64,000 bases of DNA from Bacteroidota bacterium. Lineage in GTDB: Bacteria > Bacteroidota > Bacteroidia > Palsa-965. The number at the start of each line of letters is the position of its first letter. Positions within the stretch are counted from its first letter, which is position 1. Of the stretch, positions 53,513 to 62,522 are shown piece by piece. A program made the translations under genes and the position numbers. Where the stretch lies: NCBI GenBank assembly GCA_020402865.1, contig JADBYT010000008.1:1-64000 (forward strand). Reading direction: 5' to 3'. Below the pieces are notes generated by a model. The model saw nothing but the letters and a program-made list of their open reading frames with translations. It had not been told where the DNA came from and searched no databases.

Positions 53513-55552
53513 TTATTCCGACTTCATCCAGTTCTTCACTGCACTGTAGGTTTCAGTTTCAATACGGATAATGTACATCCCGGCCGGGCCTTCGAAATTA
53601 ACCGGAACAAACTGTGCATTTGAAACAGTGTTTGTCCAGATTGCACGTCCGGTAATATCAGAAATGGTTAAGCGGATATCCTGTGCCGGCGAAAGCAGAT
53701 CAAGCATAAAGAAACCGTTGTTCGGGTTAGGGTAAAGCTGAATGGCCTGTCCGCGGAGGAATTCTTCGATGCCCCATGCGATCACATATACGCATGCCGA
53801 TGTGTCCACACAATTACCATTGGTTACCTGTACCGCAAAGTTTCCGGTAACATAACTATTGTAAAATGTTTGCATGTTTCCGCCGGGTGCCGGCAAAAAA
53901 TTGTTATCGCAATACAGCCACTGCCAGGTTGTACCGGGAAGTGAATCAAGCGAAGTAATTTCATAACCATTACTACCGATTATGGTTCCGAGGTTGAATA
54001 CTACAGTGCTAAGATTAATGGTAATGATACTGTCGCAACCACTTGTATTGGCAATGGTATCCGTGTAAATGCCGGTTTCGGAATAGGTAGCGCCGCTGGG
54101 TGCAGTATATACGCCGCAGGTATTTACAGTGATTGATGAAGTAGTGGCAGAATTAACCGTAAGGTTAATGGTGATTACACTGTCGCAGCCGGCCGCATTC
54201 GGAATAGTATCCATGTACATGCCGGACGCAGTTAGTACTTGCCCGCCGGGCGACGTGTAGCTATTACACACTACAGGTGCAATGGTTGATGCCGTGGGCA
54301 ACTGAAAGCTGAGGGTGATGGTAATGATGCTGTCGCAGCCGGATGCAGAACTTACAGTATCAATATAGGTACCCGAAGTGGTGTACACATTTCCTGCAGG
54401 CGAATTATAGGTTGTTCCGCACTCGGTGATATTCAGGGTCAGTGTGGCAATTTGGTTTACGGTAAGATTAATCGTAATCAGACTGTCGCAGCCGGCAGCA
54501 GTGGCAAGTGTATCGGTGTAAATGCCCGAAGTGGTATAGATATTTCCTGCGGGAGATGTGTATGAGCCGCAAGCTACTTCGGTAAGTGTCGCTGTTTGAG
54601 TATTGTTTACAATAACCTCAACCGTATCACGGACCACACAGCCCATTGTATCACTAACGGTAAGCACGTAAGCTGTGGTGGTTGAGGGCGAAGCCACAGG
54701 ATTGGCAATGGCAGAATCGCTCAGTCCGTTTGCCGGCGACCAACTGAATGCAAGCGTACCCATGCCCGTTCCGGCAGGCGAACCGCCAAGGGTGATTAAT
54801 CCGGTATCGCAGTATGCACCACCCAGTCCGGCATCAGCCGTAGCATTCAGTGCGGTACCATAAATAATAAACGGGAATCCCTGAGCGGGTATATTGGTTC
54901 CTCCATCCAATGCATTATTCCAAACTGTACCAGTGCGCTGGCGGCCGTTGCCCGTAATGGCTACCATAACCGGTACACGCGGCACCGCCCAAGGCCCGGA
55001 AGCCAGCGTACCGGTAGCACTCCAGTCGAGCCAGAACGTGCCGCCTTGAAGCACAAGCCCGTTTACGCTGCATACACTGCGCATAATAGGCCGGTTTGAG
55101 GCGCCTGTGGTGGTTTCGGTAATCCGGTACACACCAGACCATCCTGTGCGGGTCAGCCTGTTGGTTACGGTATCGCCATATACCACATTGGCACCGGCTG
55201 CATCAGGAATGTTATCCCAGATCCGGAAGTAAACACCGTTAATTGTGGAGGTAGTAGTGGAACCGGTCTGGTAGGCAAAAAAAGCAATTGAATCAATCCG
55301 CCAGGCACAATCACTAATTACAAAATCATCAGCCACATGGTTGAATGTGGTTTGCTGGTGACCAAACCCGATAGTGGCCATCGAGAACGAACCAGTGTAA
55401 AGCACACTTTCGTTGGCTCCGCCAGCACCTGTTCCGGCACTGTTAAAGATTGGACCGTTATCATACAACACCTGTGCTTTGGCGGTAAAGGAAAAACACA
55501 GTGCGGAAAATAACAATAAGCCACTCAGGAGGAGTGAGTAAATTTTCTTCAT
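53513..55552 (-). CDS. large secreted repeat protein with T9SS C-terminal sorting domain
   Basis: A 679-residue protein: signal peptide (MKKIYSLLLSGLLLFSALCFSFTAKAQ in two parts), an N-terminal beta-rich domain (about 28-225), a PKD/Ig-like domain (ITLGGSPAGTGMGTLAFSW, about 252-315) and four tandem repeats of about 45 residues each with CGSYTSPAGNIYTTSG, YTDT, AGCDSLITI and NLTVN. The last 75 residues form a type A sorting domain (LYPNPNNGFFMLDL, IRLTISDITGRAIW, GMYIIRIETETYS). Surface or secreted adhesin-like protein; ligand unknown. The C-terminus ends WMKSE rather than the VKQ-type ends of the other cargo here. A -7 element TACCTTTG lies at 55578-55585. Confidence 0.88.
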   Translation of the reverse strand: MKKIYSLLLSGLLLFSALCFSFTAKAQVLYDNGPIFNSAGTGAGGANESVLYTGSFSMATIGFGHQQTTFNHVADDFVISDCAWRIDSIAFFAYQTGSTTTSTINGVYFRIWDNIPDAAGANVVYGDTVTNRLTRTGWSGVYRITETTTGASNRPIMRSVCSVNGLVLQGGTFWLDWSATGTLASGPWAVPRVPVMVAITGNGRQRTGTVWNNALDGGTNIPAQGFPFIIYGTALNATADAGLGGAYCDTGLITLGGSPAGTGMGTLAFSWSPANGLSDSAIANPVASPSTTTAYVLTVSDTMGCVVRDTVEVIVNNTQTATLTEVACGSYTSPAGNIYTTSGIYTDTLATAAGCDSLITINLTVNQIATLTLNITECGTTYNSPAGNVYTTSGTYIDTVSSASGCDSIITITLSFQLPTASTIAPVVCNSYTSPGGQVLTASGMYMDTIPNAAGCDSVITINLTVNSATTSSITVNTCGVYTAPSGATYSETGIYTDTIANTSGCDSIITINLSTVVFNLGTIIGSNGYEITSLDSLPGTTWQWLYCDNNFLPAPGGNMQTFYNSYVTGNFAVQVTNGNCVDTSACVYVIAWGIEEFLRGQAIQLYPNPNNGFFMLDLLSPAQDIRLTISDITGRAIWTNTVSNAQFVPVNFEGPAGMYIIRIETETYSAVKNWMKSE

Positions 55553-55577
55553 AGCTGGGTGTAAATGATTTGGGCTG

Positions 55578-55585
55578 CAAAGGTA
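55578..55585 (-). promoter_or_regulatory. -7 promoter element TACCTTTG
   Basis: Minus-strand TACCTTTG matches TAnnTTTG and lies 25 nt before the start of the T9SS repeat protein. No -33 TTTG at standard spacing. Confidence 0.5.
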
Positions 55586-55655
55586 ATTTAATTTACAAAC
55601 GGATCGGCGTTATACACATATACAAGGACAAAGCAGATATACAACCGTTGCAGCA

Positions 55656-56021
55656 TCATCGCGCCTCATTCCTTCGCTTCAAATCCTCCTCTTCAAGTGC
55701 ATCCCAGTCAACGGGTTTTGATTGCTTGTTACGTTCGGCTTCAAAATAAAACAAGGCTGCGGCCATATGCCTGCATACCAAGTGCAAGCGATCCTCGCAG
55801 GTACAAAACACATCTGTAAAATTATCTTCTTCAAATGAAAACGAAACGGCATGCGGATTTACCTCTTCCACCCGCACTTCAAAAAAACCGGGCAGTACTT
55901 CGCGCGGTGCATTTACCCAGCCGCTGCTAAAGTAAAACCAGCCACGTTCAAGCACTGCTTCCTCAAGCTCGTTCCTGAAATTATCAAGCGTGAGCGATTC
56001 GTTATCGTCCAATTCCTTCAC
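55656..56021 (-). CDS. SWIM zinc-finger protein
   Basis: A 121-residue protein with a SWIM-type zinc motif CxCx7CxH: Cys73, Cys75, Cys83 and His85 (FCTCEDRLHLVCRHMA). Residues about 20-60 (VLERGWFYFSSGWV, GFFEVRVEEVNPHAVSFSF) match the usual lead-in of SWIM domains; the C-terminus is charged. SWIM domains bind DNA or proteins, often in helicases and transposases; here it stands alone. The start is a GTG at 56021. It follows the higA stop by 7 bp, so it may be the third gene of the higBA operon. Confidence 0.8.
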   Translation of the reverse strand: MKELDDNESLTLDNFRNELEEAVLERGWFYFSSGWVNAPREVLPGFFEVRVEEVNPHAVSFSFEEDNFTDVFCTCEDRLHLVCRHMAAALFYFEAERNKQSKPVDWDALEEEDLKRRNEAR

Positions 56022-56028
56022 CGCTTTT

Positions 56029-56382
56029 TCAATACGTTTGAATAAGTACTTCAGCCGGTATTGCCAGCGCCTTGCTTAACCGGCGTATCATTTCGAGCGT
56101 AAGTTTACGTTTACGGTTAAGCACTTCGCTCATGTGGCTTTTGCTGCCCACCAGCTTTGCAAGGTCATTTTGCTTCAGCCCAAGTTGCTCCATCCTGAAC
56201 TGAATGGCCTCTACCGGGTCAGGTAAATCTATCGGGAAATGCTGGTTCTCGTAGTGTTCTATAAGGATGCCTAGCACTTCAAGTTCATCACCTTCTGCGG
56301 AGCCTGGTTTGGCATCAAAAATTTGCTCCAGCCGGGCAAGGGCAAGCTGGTAATCAGCTTCGGTTTTTATGGGCTTTATCAT
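56029..56382 (-). CDS. higA: HigA-type antitoxin (HTH)
   Basis: A 117-residue antitoxin with an N-terminal acidic helix region (MIKPIKTEADYQLALARLEQIFD) and a C-terminal helix-turn-helix of Xre/HigA type (MEQLGLKQNDLAKLVGSKSHMSEVLNRKRKLTLEMIRRLSKAL, about 67-109). It should neutralise HigB and repress the operon. The open frame extends upstream to 56556 with a basic, low-complexity 58-residue N-terminus; because the family starts near the MIKPI region, 56382 is preferred. The 207-bp gap to higB is larger than usual for such pairs. Confidence 0.85.
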   Translation of the reverse strand: MIKPIKTEADYQLALARLEQIFDAKPGSAEGDELEVLGILIEHYENQHFPIDLPDPVEAIQFRMEQLGLKQNDLAKLVGSKSHMSEVLNRKRKLTLEMIRRLSKALAIPAEVLIQTY

Positions 56383-56588
56383 TGCAAAATCTGTTTCTGG
56401 CTTTGGTTTCGGCCTTCTTTTTTCCGAACTTCTTGTTACTCCCGGACCATAGCCGATTCGGGGGGTTGAACGTACAGCCATTACACCACAAAAAACAGGT
56501 GCGGGTAAATCCTGCTGCACAGTTATGCGTTTTTTATTTTGTTTCTTCTTTTTCATAAAACAGGTTTCTAATTAATTACAAAACTCCA

Positions 56589-56882
56589 TCAAACAGTTCG
56601 CGCATCAATCTTGTCATACATGGCATGTGTGCCTACAAATCGAATCCAAACCATTTTGTAAGCATAGTTAATTCTCACAACAAGCCTGAAATGGTTTCCC
56701 TTTATATTAAACACAACCCGGTTATCTTCCAGAATACTGGCCGAGGGATATGCTTTTTTTATATCTGCCGGACTTTCCCATACGGCCTCTTCCGCTTCCT
56801 GATACCATGATTTTAATGCCTGTTCGGTAATGCTGTGCCGTGTCCAAAACTCCCTCAATGTTCTTTTTGCTACTACTCGCAT
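56589..56882 (-). CDS. higB: HigB-type mRNA interferase toxin
   Basis: A 97-residue RelE-superfamily toxin that cleaves ribosome-bound mRNA. The family markers are MRVVAKRTLREFWTRH at the start, WYQEAEEAVWESPADIKKAYPSASIL in the middle, and the C-terminal strand and loop FRLVVRINYAYKMVWIRFVGTHAMYDKI with the conserved His. The start at 56882 follows a perfect promoter (56897-56928); the longer frame from 56978 would include it. Toxin first, antitoxin second, as in HigBA. Confidence 0.92.
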   Translation of the reverse strand: MRVVAKRTLREFWTRHSITEQALKSWYQEAEEAVWESPADIKKAYPSASILEDNRVVFNIKGNHFRLVVRINYAYKMVWIRFVGTHAMYDKIDARTV

Positions 56883-56896
56883 CTTCTTTCCATTTA

Positions 56897-56928
56897 CAAA
56901 ATTACAAATTTCCCAATACGGGAACAAA
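56897..56928 (-). promoter_or_regulatory. perfect Bacteroidota-type promoter of higB
   Basis: On the minus strand TTTG at 56928-56925, exactly 20 nt, then TAATTTTG at 56904-56897, 14 nt before the higB ATG. This is the full TTTG-N20-TAnnTTTG consensus and the clearest promoter in the window with that of miaB. Confidence 0.85.
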
Positions 56929-57033
56929 TTTATTTTCCATCCCCCCTGCTTTTTTTCAAAGGGGCCGCAAACGTACAACGGTTTTCCAAAAAGTCAAGCG
57001 GCTGAACAATCTGACAGACAGGCCATAAAAAAG

Positions 57034-57059
57034 CCGCCGTATTCTTTAGAATACGGCGG
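57034..57059. terminator. hairpin terminator after the thiolase gene
   Basis: A perfect 12-bp stem (CCGCCGTATTCT / AGAATACGGCGG) with loop TT; on the minus strand it is followed by CTTTTTTATGG. It ends the thiolase transcript ahead of the HigBA region. Confidence 0.85.
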
Positions 57060-57088
57060 ATGCGGGCAAATAAGTTTTCAACAGATCC

Positions 57089-58294
57089 TCAGGCGCGCTC
57101 TATTACCACCGCATAGCCTTGCCCTACGCCAATACACATGGTTACCACGGCATAGCGTTTTTGCTGTTCGTGCAGTTCCAGTGCGGCTGAGGTGAGTATG
57201 CGTGCGCCGCTCATGCCAAGCGGATGCCCTATGGCAATAGCGCCGCCGTTCGGGTTCACGCGGGCATCGTCATCGGCAATGCCCCAGGCGCGCAGGCAGG
57301 CCAGGCTTTGCGCGGCAAAGGCTTCGTTCAGTTCAATCACGTCAATATCGTTCCAGCTCAGACCGGCCTTTTTCAGTGCCGTGTTGGCCGCCGTAACCGG
57401 GCCTATACCCATAATGCGCGGCTCCACACCGCTTACCCCCATCGACACAATGCGCGCCAGCGGCTTCAGGTTGTGGGTGGCAATGGCGCTTTCGGAAGCC
57501 AGCAGCAAAGCCGCCGCCCCGTCGTTCAGGCCAGAGGCGTTGCCGGCTGTAACCGTGCCATCTTTGCGGAACGAAGGCTTGAGTGCAGAAAGGCCTTCTA
57601 ACGTGGTTTTGGGCTTTATAAATTCATCCTGCGCAAACACCAGCGCATCGCCTTTTTTCTGCGCAATGGTCACAGGCACAATTTCCTTTACAAACCGTCC
57701 GCGCGCCTGGGCGGCAGTTGCTTTCTGCTGCGAGCGCAGGGCAAATGCATCCTGATCGACGCGGCTTATGCTGTCGCGGTCGGCCAGGTTTTCGGCGGTT
57801 TCGCCCATGGCATCGGTGCCATACTGCTCTTTCATCTTGGCATTGATGAAACGCCAGCCAAAACTCGAGTCGAAAAGCTGCGCATCACGGCCATACGGGG
57901 TCGATGTTTTCGACATAATCCACGGGCCGCGCGTCATATTTTCCACGCCGCCGGCCACCACAAGCTCGGCATCGCCGCACATAATTACACGCGCCGCCGC
58001 CATCGCTGCCGACAGGCCCGAGGCACAGAGGCGGTTTACCGTTTCGCCGGGCACACTCACCGGCATGCCGGCCAGCAGCAGCGCCATGCGGGCCACGTTG
58101 CGGTTGTCTTCGCCCGCCTGGTTGGCGCAGCCCAAAAGCACATCACCAATCTGCTGCGGATCCACACCCGCGTTGCGGGCCATCAGTTCACGCAGCACAT
58201 GCGCCGCCAGATCGTCTGTGCGTACCGCCGCCAGCGTACCGGCAAAATTCCCTACCGGTGTGCGCACACCGTCAATTATATAGGCTGATTTCAT
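57089..58294 (-). CDS. acetyl-CoA C-acyltransferase / 3-oxoadipyl-CoA thiolase-like
   Basis: A 401-residue degradative thiolase. Nucleophile Cys90 (VNRLCASGLSAA), the NEAFAAQ loop, His in GGAIAIGHPLGMSGAR (near 354) and the second Cys in MCIGVGQGYAVVIERA (near 388) form the active site. The closing CIGVGQG resembles PcaF/PaaJ (3-oxoadipyl-CoA) thiolases more than FadA; no aromatic-degradation genes are adjacent, so the substrate stays open. The start at 58294 gives MKSAYIIDGVRTPVG; a -7 element TACCTTTG lies at 58319-58326. Confidence 0.94.
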   Translation of the reverse strand: MKSAYIIDGVRTPVGNFAGTLAAVRTDDLAAHVLRELMARNAGVDPQQIGDVLLGCANQAGEDNRNVARMALLLAGMPVSVPGETVNRLCASGLSAAMAAARVIMCGDAELVVAGGVENMTRGPWIMSKTSTPYGRDAQLFDSSFGWRFINAKMKEQYGTDAMGETAENLADRDSISRVDQDAFALRSQQKATAAQARGRFVKEIVPVTIAQKKGDALVFAQDEFIKPKTTLEGLSALKPSFRKDGTVTAGNASGLNDGAAALLLASESAIATHNLKPLARIVSMGVSGVEPRIMGIGPVTAANTALKKAGLSWNDIDVIELNEAFAAQSLACLRAWGIADDDARVNPNGGAIAIGHPLGMSGARILTSAALELHEQQKRYAVVTMCIGVGQGYAVVIERA

Positions 58295-58318
58295 AAGTCG
58301 GTTTTCTAAAACTGATGG

Positions 58319-58326
58319 CAAAGGTA
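58319..58326 (-). promoter_or_regulatory. -7 promoter element TACCTTTG
   Basis: Minus-strand TACCTTTG, 24 nt upstream of the thiolase start. A TTTA at 58347-58344 is a weak -33 candidate (17-nt spacing). Confidence 0.5.
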
Positions 58327-58569
58327 AGGTGTTGGAGCGGACGTAAAGCACATCAAATAACCACCTGTCCCGTGTTCCGCTGCAACGCTTCGCAGCTCCA
58401 GCGCCCAAAAGCATTCACGCCGCTCAGGGTTTCCGCTGCACCCGGGGCTATTTTAAATACCGTCCGGAATTTCAAAATACCAGCTCAAAAACTTCACTTT
58501 GAAAAACCCCGGATTATTCCGATATTGCTCCTGCTCAATACACTAATGAGTCTTACTAATGCTTTCCGC

Positions 58570-61500
58570 ATGAAAAAAATGTTTCGCATTCTCAGTCTGG
58601 TGCTTGCCTCTTCGGTAAGTGCTTTTGCACAGCAAGCTGCTGTTGCCGTGGTTAGTCATACCAACGGACAAACGGTGCTTCGTATGCAAAGCGGTGCAGT
58701 AACCTTTACACAGGTAACCACGCCCCGCGGCAATGCCGTGCTTCCGCATGTGGCTGGTGGCACGCCCCTGCTCAAAACCGGCGCGCCCGAACTCGACAAA
58801 CTTACCACCTCGGTAATCATTCCTGATCAGGGGCAGACCGAAATCGAAATCATCAGCAGCACCACACAGGAGTATCAGAATATTGATGTAGCGCCTTCAA
58901 AAGGTAATTTCGACCGCACCATCAATCCGGCATCCGTACCTTATACGTATGGCGAGGCTTACTCGCGCAACGAATATTATCCGGCTGCTCCTGCCGAACT
59001 CCGTGCGCCTTACATCGCGCGCGATTTCCGCGGACAAACCGTAGTCTTTCATCCCTTCCGCTACAATCCGGTAACCCGCACCCTGCTGGTTTATACTGAA
59101 ATGGTGGTGAAAGTAAAAACCACCGCCGGCAAAGGACAAAACGAACTCAGCCGCTCAGGTTTCTCGCTTTCACCCGAATTCCGCGCCATTTACGGCCGTC
59201 AGTTCCTCAACTACCCGCAGGTAACCTCCACCTTCTACACACCCGTAGGCGAAACCGGCGAAATGCTGCTCATCGCTCCTGCATCCTACATGCCTACACT
59301 GCAACCGTTTATCGACTGGAAAATGCAGCGCGGCATTCAGGTAACTGCGGTTGATGTGGCCACAATTGGCAACAACGCTACGGCCATCAAAAACTACATT
59401 GCCAATTTCTACAACACGCATACCCTTGCCTTTGTACTGCTCGCCGGCGATGCGGCGCAGGTTACACCCTCACAAACTGCGGCAGGCCCGTCAGACAACG
59501 ACTACGTATATATTCTCGGCAGCGACCATTATCCCGATTGCTTTATCGGTCGTTTCTCTGCCGAAAATACCACGCAGCTTGCCACTATGGTAAACCGCAC
59601 CATCAGCTACGAGCGCAATCCGGTTGTGGATCCGCGCTATGCGCACTGCCTCGGCATTGCATCCGATCAGGGCCCCGGCGACGATAATGAAATGGACTAC
59701 GAGCACGAACGCAACATAGGCAACCGCCTGCTCACCTTCAGCTACACCACTTTCCACGAAGTATATGATGGTTCGCAGGGCGGTGGCGATGCGCCGGGCA
59801 ATCCCTCCGCAGCCGATGTTACTCCTGTAGTTAATGCAGGTGTGGGTATCATCAACTACACCGGCCACGGCTCTTCATCTTCATTCTCTACCACCGGCTT
59901 TTCAAGCAATAATGTCGATCAGCTCACCAATACAAATGTGTGGCCGTTCATCTTCTCTGTAGCCTGTGTGAATGGCGACTTTGTAAACAACACCTGCTTT
60001 GCCGAGCACTGGATCCGCGCCAAACACCCGGTTACCGATGCTCCCACCGGTGCAGTAGCCGTTATCATGTCAACCATCAACCAAAGCTGGAATCCGCCCA
60101 TGGAAGGGCAGGACGAGATGAATGACATTATGATCGAAACCTATGCATCAAACATTAAACGCAGCTTTGGCGGCATTACCATGAACGGCTGCATGAAAAT
60201 GAACGATACCTACGGCGGCGGTGGCGAAGACATGACCGACACCTGGACCATTTTCGGCGATCCTTCGGTAATGGTGCGCACAAAAGACGCATCGTCAATG
60301 ACCGTAACCCACGCCCCGAGCATGATTCTCGGCGCCACCTCATTTACCGCATCCTGCAACGTAAACGATGCCATTGTTACGCTCTGGCAGGCCGGACAAA
60401 TTCTCGGCAGCGGTGTGGTAAGCGGTGGTAACGTTACCGTAAATTTTGCATCGCCCGTATCATCAACCGCACAGGTAACACTTACCGCTGTAGCATTCAA
60501 CTACACACCTTATCAGGGCCCGGTAAACGTAATTCCGCCTGCCGGCCCGTATGTGCAGAATACACTTGTAACGGTAAACGATCCCACAGGCAACAACAAC
60601 AACCTGGCCGATTACAGTGAAACCGTTACGCTTGATGTAACGCTGCAAAACATCGGCGTGGCATCGGCGGGCAACGTTACTGCAGTGCTCAGCACAACAG
60701 ATGCCAACGTAACCATTACCGACAACACCGAGAACTACGGCAACATGAATGCCAGCGCCACTCAGTTGCAGGCCAATGCCTACGGACTTACCATTGCTAA
60801 CAACGTGGCCGATCAGCACATTGTGCCCTTTACACTCACCATTACCGATGCGGCGGCCAACACGTGGACATCCAGCTTCAACCTTGTGCTTCAGGCTCCG
60901 GTGCTCACTACCGGCTCGCTCAGCATCAACGATCCGCTGGGCAACAGCAACAATGCAATGGATGCCGGCGAAACATTCAACGTACTTATTCCTACCGGCA
61001 ACACCGGCCATAGCAATTCAGTAAATGCAGTGGGCGTACTCAGCAGCACAAGTCCGTTCATTACCATCAACAACAATAACCTGCCGCTGGGTGTAATTAA
61101 CGTAAACGGTACTATCAATGCCGTGTTCAGCGTTACCCTTTCATCTTCCGCGTCAATAGGCGCTGCTGTAGATCTCAGCTACACGGTTACCGCAGGCAGC
61201 TACTCGGCCACTGCAAACTACCAGGAATTTGTGGGCATTGCTACCGAAACATTTGAAAGCAATTCTTACACCCAGTTCCCCTGGACACTTGCCGGCAACC
61301 TGCCGTGGTTTACCACTACCGACAATGCACTCGATGGCATTTATTGCTCTAAATCCGGTGCAATCGGTAATTCACAAACTTCGGAAATGGCCATTACCGC
61401 CAACGTACTTGCCAACGACAGCATTGCATTCTGGTACGCTGTTTCGTCTGAGGATTCCTACGACTTCCTGAAGTTTTACATTGACAACCAGATGGTAGGC

Positions 61501-61938
61501 AGCTGGAGCGGCGCAGTGAACTGGTCGTATATTGCCTTCCCGGTTACCGCCGGCACACACACTTTCCGCTGGGTGTATGAAAAAGATTATGTGTACGACG
61601 ACGGACAGGATTGTGCCTGGGTTGATAACGTAACCTTCCCGCCGGCACAGCTCAACGTAGGTATAAACGAACTGCCCGGCACCAATGTACTGAGCATGTA
61701 TCCCAACCCTGCCGCTGAAAATGTAACCTTTAGCTGGAACGCCGCACAAAACGGCATGGTTGAAATGACCGTGTTTGATGCTGCCGGACGTGCAGTAGCC
61801 GCACCGCTCAGCCGCAGCGTATTTACCGCCGGCGAACAGCGCTTTGTATGGTCAACCGAAAACCTGAACAGCGGTGTGTACTTTGTTCGCTTTACGGTTG
61901 ATGGAAAAACTACAGTTTCAAAACTGGTGAAACAATAA
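58570..61938 (+). CDS. gingipain-like (C25) cysteine protease with T9SS C-terminal sorting domain
   Basis: A 1122-residue secreted protease. The start at 58570 gives a signal peptide (MKKMFRILSLVLASSVSAFAQQ); 85 further open codons upstream are intergenic. A propeptide-like region (about 20-200) precedes the C25 caspase-fold domain (about 220-560): LLAGDAAQ, SDNDYVYILGSDHYPDCFIGR, catalytic His433 in NYTGHGSSSS and nucleophile Cys466 in SVACVNGDF. The 33-residue His-Cys distance equals that of RgpB. Then come CARDB-like Ig domains and a C-terminal type A sorting domain (MYPNPAAENVTFSW, MTVFDAAGRAVA, NSGVYFVRFTVDG, ending SKLVKQ). Specificity cannot be read from sequence. Confidence 0.9.
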   Translation: MKKMFRILSLVLASSVSAFAQQAAVAVVSHTNGQTVLRMQSGAVTFTQVTTPRGNAVLPHVAGGTPLLKTGAPELDKLTTSVIIPDQGQTEIEIISSTTQEYQNIDVAPSKGNFDRTINPASVPYTYGEAYSRNEYYPAAPAELRAPYIARDFRGQTVVFHPFRYNPVTRTLLVYTEMVVKVKTTAGKGQNELSRSGFSLSPEFRAIYGRQFLNYPQVTSTFYTPVGETGEMLLIAPASYMPTLQPFIDWKMQRGIQVTAVDVATIGNNATAIKNYIANFYNTHTLAFVLLAGDAAQVTPSQTAAGPSDNDYVYILGSDHYPDCFIGRFSAENTTQLATMVNRTISYERNPVVDPRYAHCLGIASDQGPGDDNEMDYEHERNIGNRLLTFSYTTFHEVYDGSQGGGDAPGNPSAADVTPVVNAGVGIINYTGHGSSSSFSTTGFSSNNVDQLTNTNVWPFIFSVACVNGDFVNNTCFAEHWIRAKHPVTDAPTGAVAVIMSTINQSWNPPMEGQDEMNDIMIETYASNIKRSFGGITMNGCMKMNDTYGGGGEDMTDTWTIFGDPSVMVRTKDASSMTVTHAPSMILGATSFTASCNVNDAIVTLWQAGQILGSGVVSGGNVTVNFASPVSSTAQVTLTAVAFNYTPYQGPVNVIPPAGPYVQNTLVTVNDPTGNNNNLADYSETVTLDVTLQNIGVASAGNVTAVLSTTDANVTITDNTENYGNMNASATQLQANAYGLTIANNVADQHIVPFTLTITDAAANTWTSSFNLVLQAPVLTTGSLSINDPLGNSNNAMDAGETFNVLIPTGNTGHSNSVNAVGVLSSTSPFITINNNNLPLGVINVNGTINAVFSVTLSSSASIGAAVDLSYTVTAGSYSATANYQEFVGIATETFESNSYTQFPWTLAGNLPWFTTTDNALDGIYCSKSGAIGNSQTSEMAITANVLANDSIAFWYAVSSEDSYDFLKFYIDNQMVGSWSGAVNWSYIAFPVTAGTHTFRWVYEKDYVYDDGQDCAWVDNVTFPPAQLNVGINELPGTNVLSMYPNPAAENVTFSWNAAQNGMVEMTVFDAAGRAVAAPLSRSVFTAGEQRFVWSTENLNSGVYFVRFTVDGKTTVSKLVKQ

Positions 61939-61951
61939 TTAACCTTCCTTG

Positions 61952-61996
61952 AAAACGCCAACGGCTGCCTGATCGTCAGGCAGCCGTTGGCGTTTT
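61952..61996. terminator. strong bidirectional terminator
   Basis: A perfect 21-bp stem (AAAACGCCAACGGCTGCCTGA, cut here at its first 20 or so bases, and its complement) with a 3-nt loop, flanked by A- and T-runs. It lies between the converging C25 protease and thioesterase genes. Confidence 0.9.
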
Positions 61997-62010
61997 AGCA
62001 TAAGTATGAA

Positions 62011-62448
62011 TCACTGCTTGTCTGAAACCGGAAACCACTCACGTTCACTCCGGTAAACGGTGCCTTTGAAAAGGGCAACCGTATTTCCGGCAGCATTGCG
62101 CACAGTTATGTGGTAAATGGCAATTTTATTGGTCAGACTCATTTCCTCGGCTGTGGCGGTAATTACATCGCCGGCTTTGAGCTTTTCGGTATGCGAGATG
62201 GAAGTTTCTACAGATACCGACATACGCCCGTGTGCATTTACCGCAAAAGCAAGCGCACTATCTGCCAGCGAGTAAGTGATGCCGCCGTGTGCAATGCCAA
62301 AACCATTGGTCATTTCGGGGCGCACAGTCATGCGCAGCACACAATTACCCGGCGCCACTTTTACACGTTCAATGCCAAGCCACTGGCTGAATGCATCGCC
62401 GTTGTACATTTTATCCACTACGCTGCGGGCAAGTTCGGGCTGTTCCAT
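62011..62448 (-). CDS. PaaI-type hotdog thioesterase
   Basis: A 145-residue single-hotdog acyl-CoA thioesterase. The signature FGIAHGGITYSLADSALAFAVN (about 51-72) carries the hotdog helix with the catalytic-type acidic residue; strands follow (SVSVETSISHTEKLKAGDVITATAEEM, IYHITVRNAAGNTVALFKGTVYRS). The family hydrolyses phenylacetyl- or other acyl-CoA esters; substrate unknown. It is separate from the thiolase 3.7 kb away. A TATCTTTA lies 8-14 nt before the ATG as a weak -7 candidate. Confidence 0.9.
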   Translation of the reverse strand: MEQPELARSVVDKMYNGDAFSQWLGIERVKVAPGNCVLRMTVRPEMTNGFGIAHGGITYSLADSALAFAVNAHGRMSVSVETSISHTEKLKAGDVITATAEEMSLTNKIAIYHITVRNAAGNTVALFKGTVYRSEREWFPVSDKQ

Positions 62449-62459
62449 GGCTTAAAGAT

Positions 62460-62491
62460 AAAAATCCCGCAGCTTTCGCCACGGGATTTTT
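62460..62491. terminator. hairpin terminator
   Basis: A 10-bp stem (AAAAATCCCG / CGGGATTTTT) with a 12-nt loop, between the thioesterase gene and the VWA-like gene on the same strand. It should end the latter's transcript and lies just upstream of the thioesterase start. Confidence 0.75.
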
Positions 62492-62522
62492 GTGTGTAAA
62501 AGCAATGCCCGGTAATCCTGAT

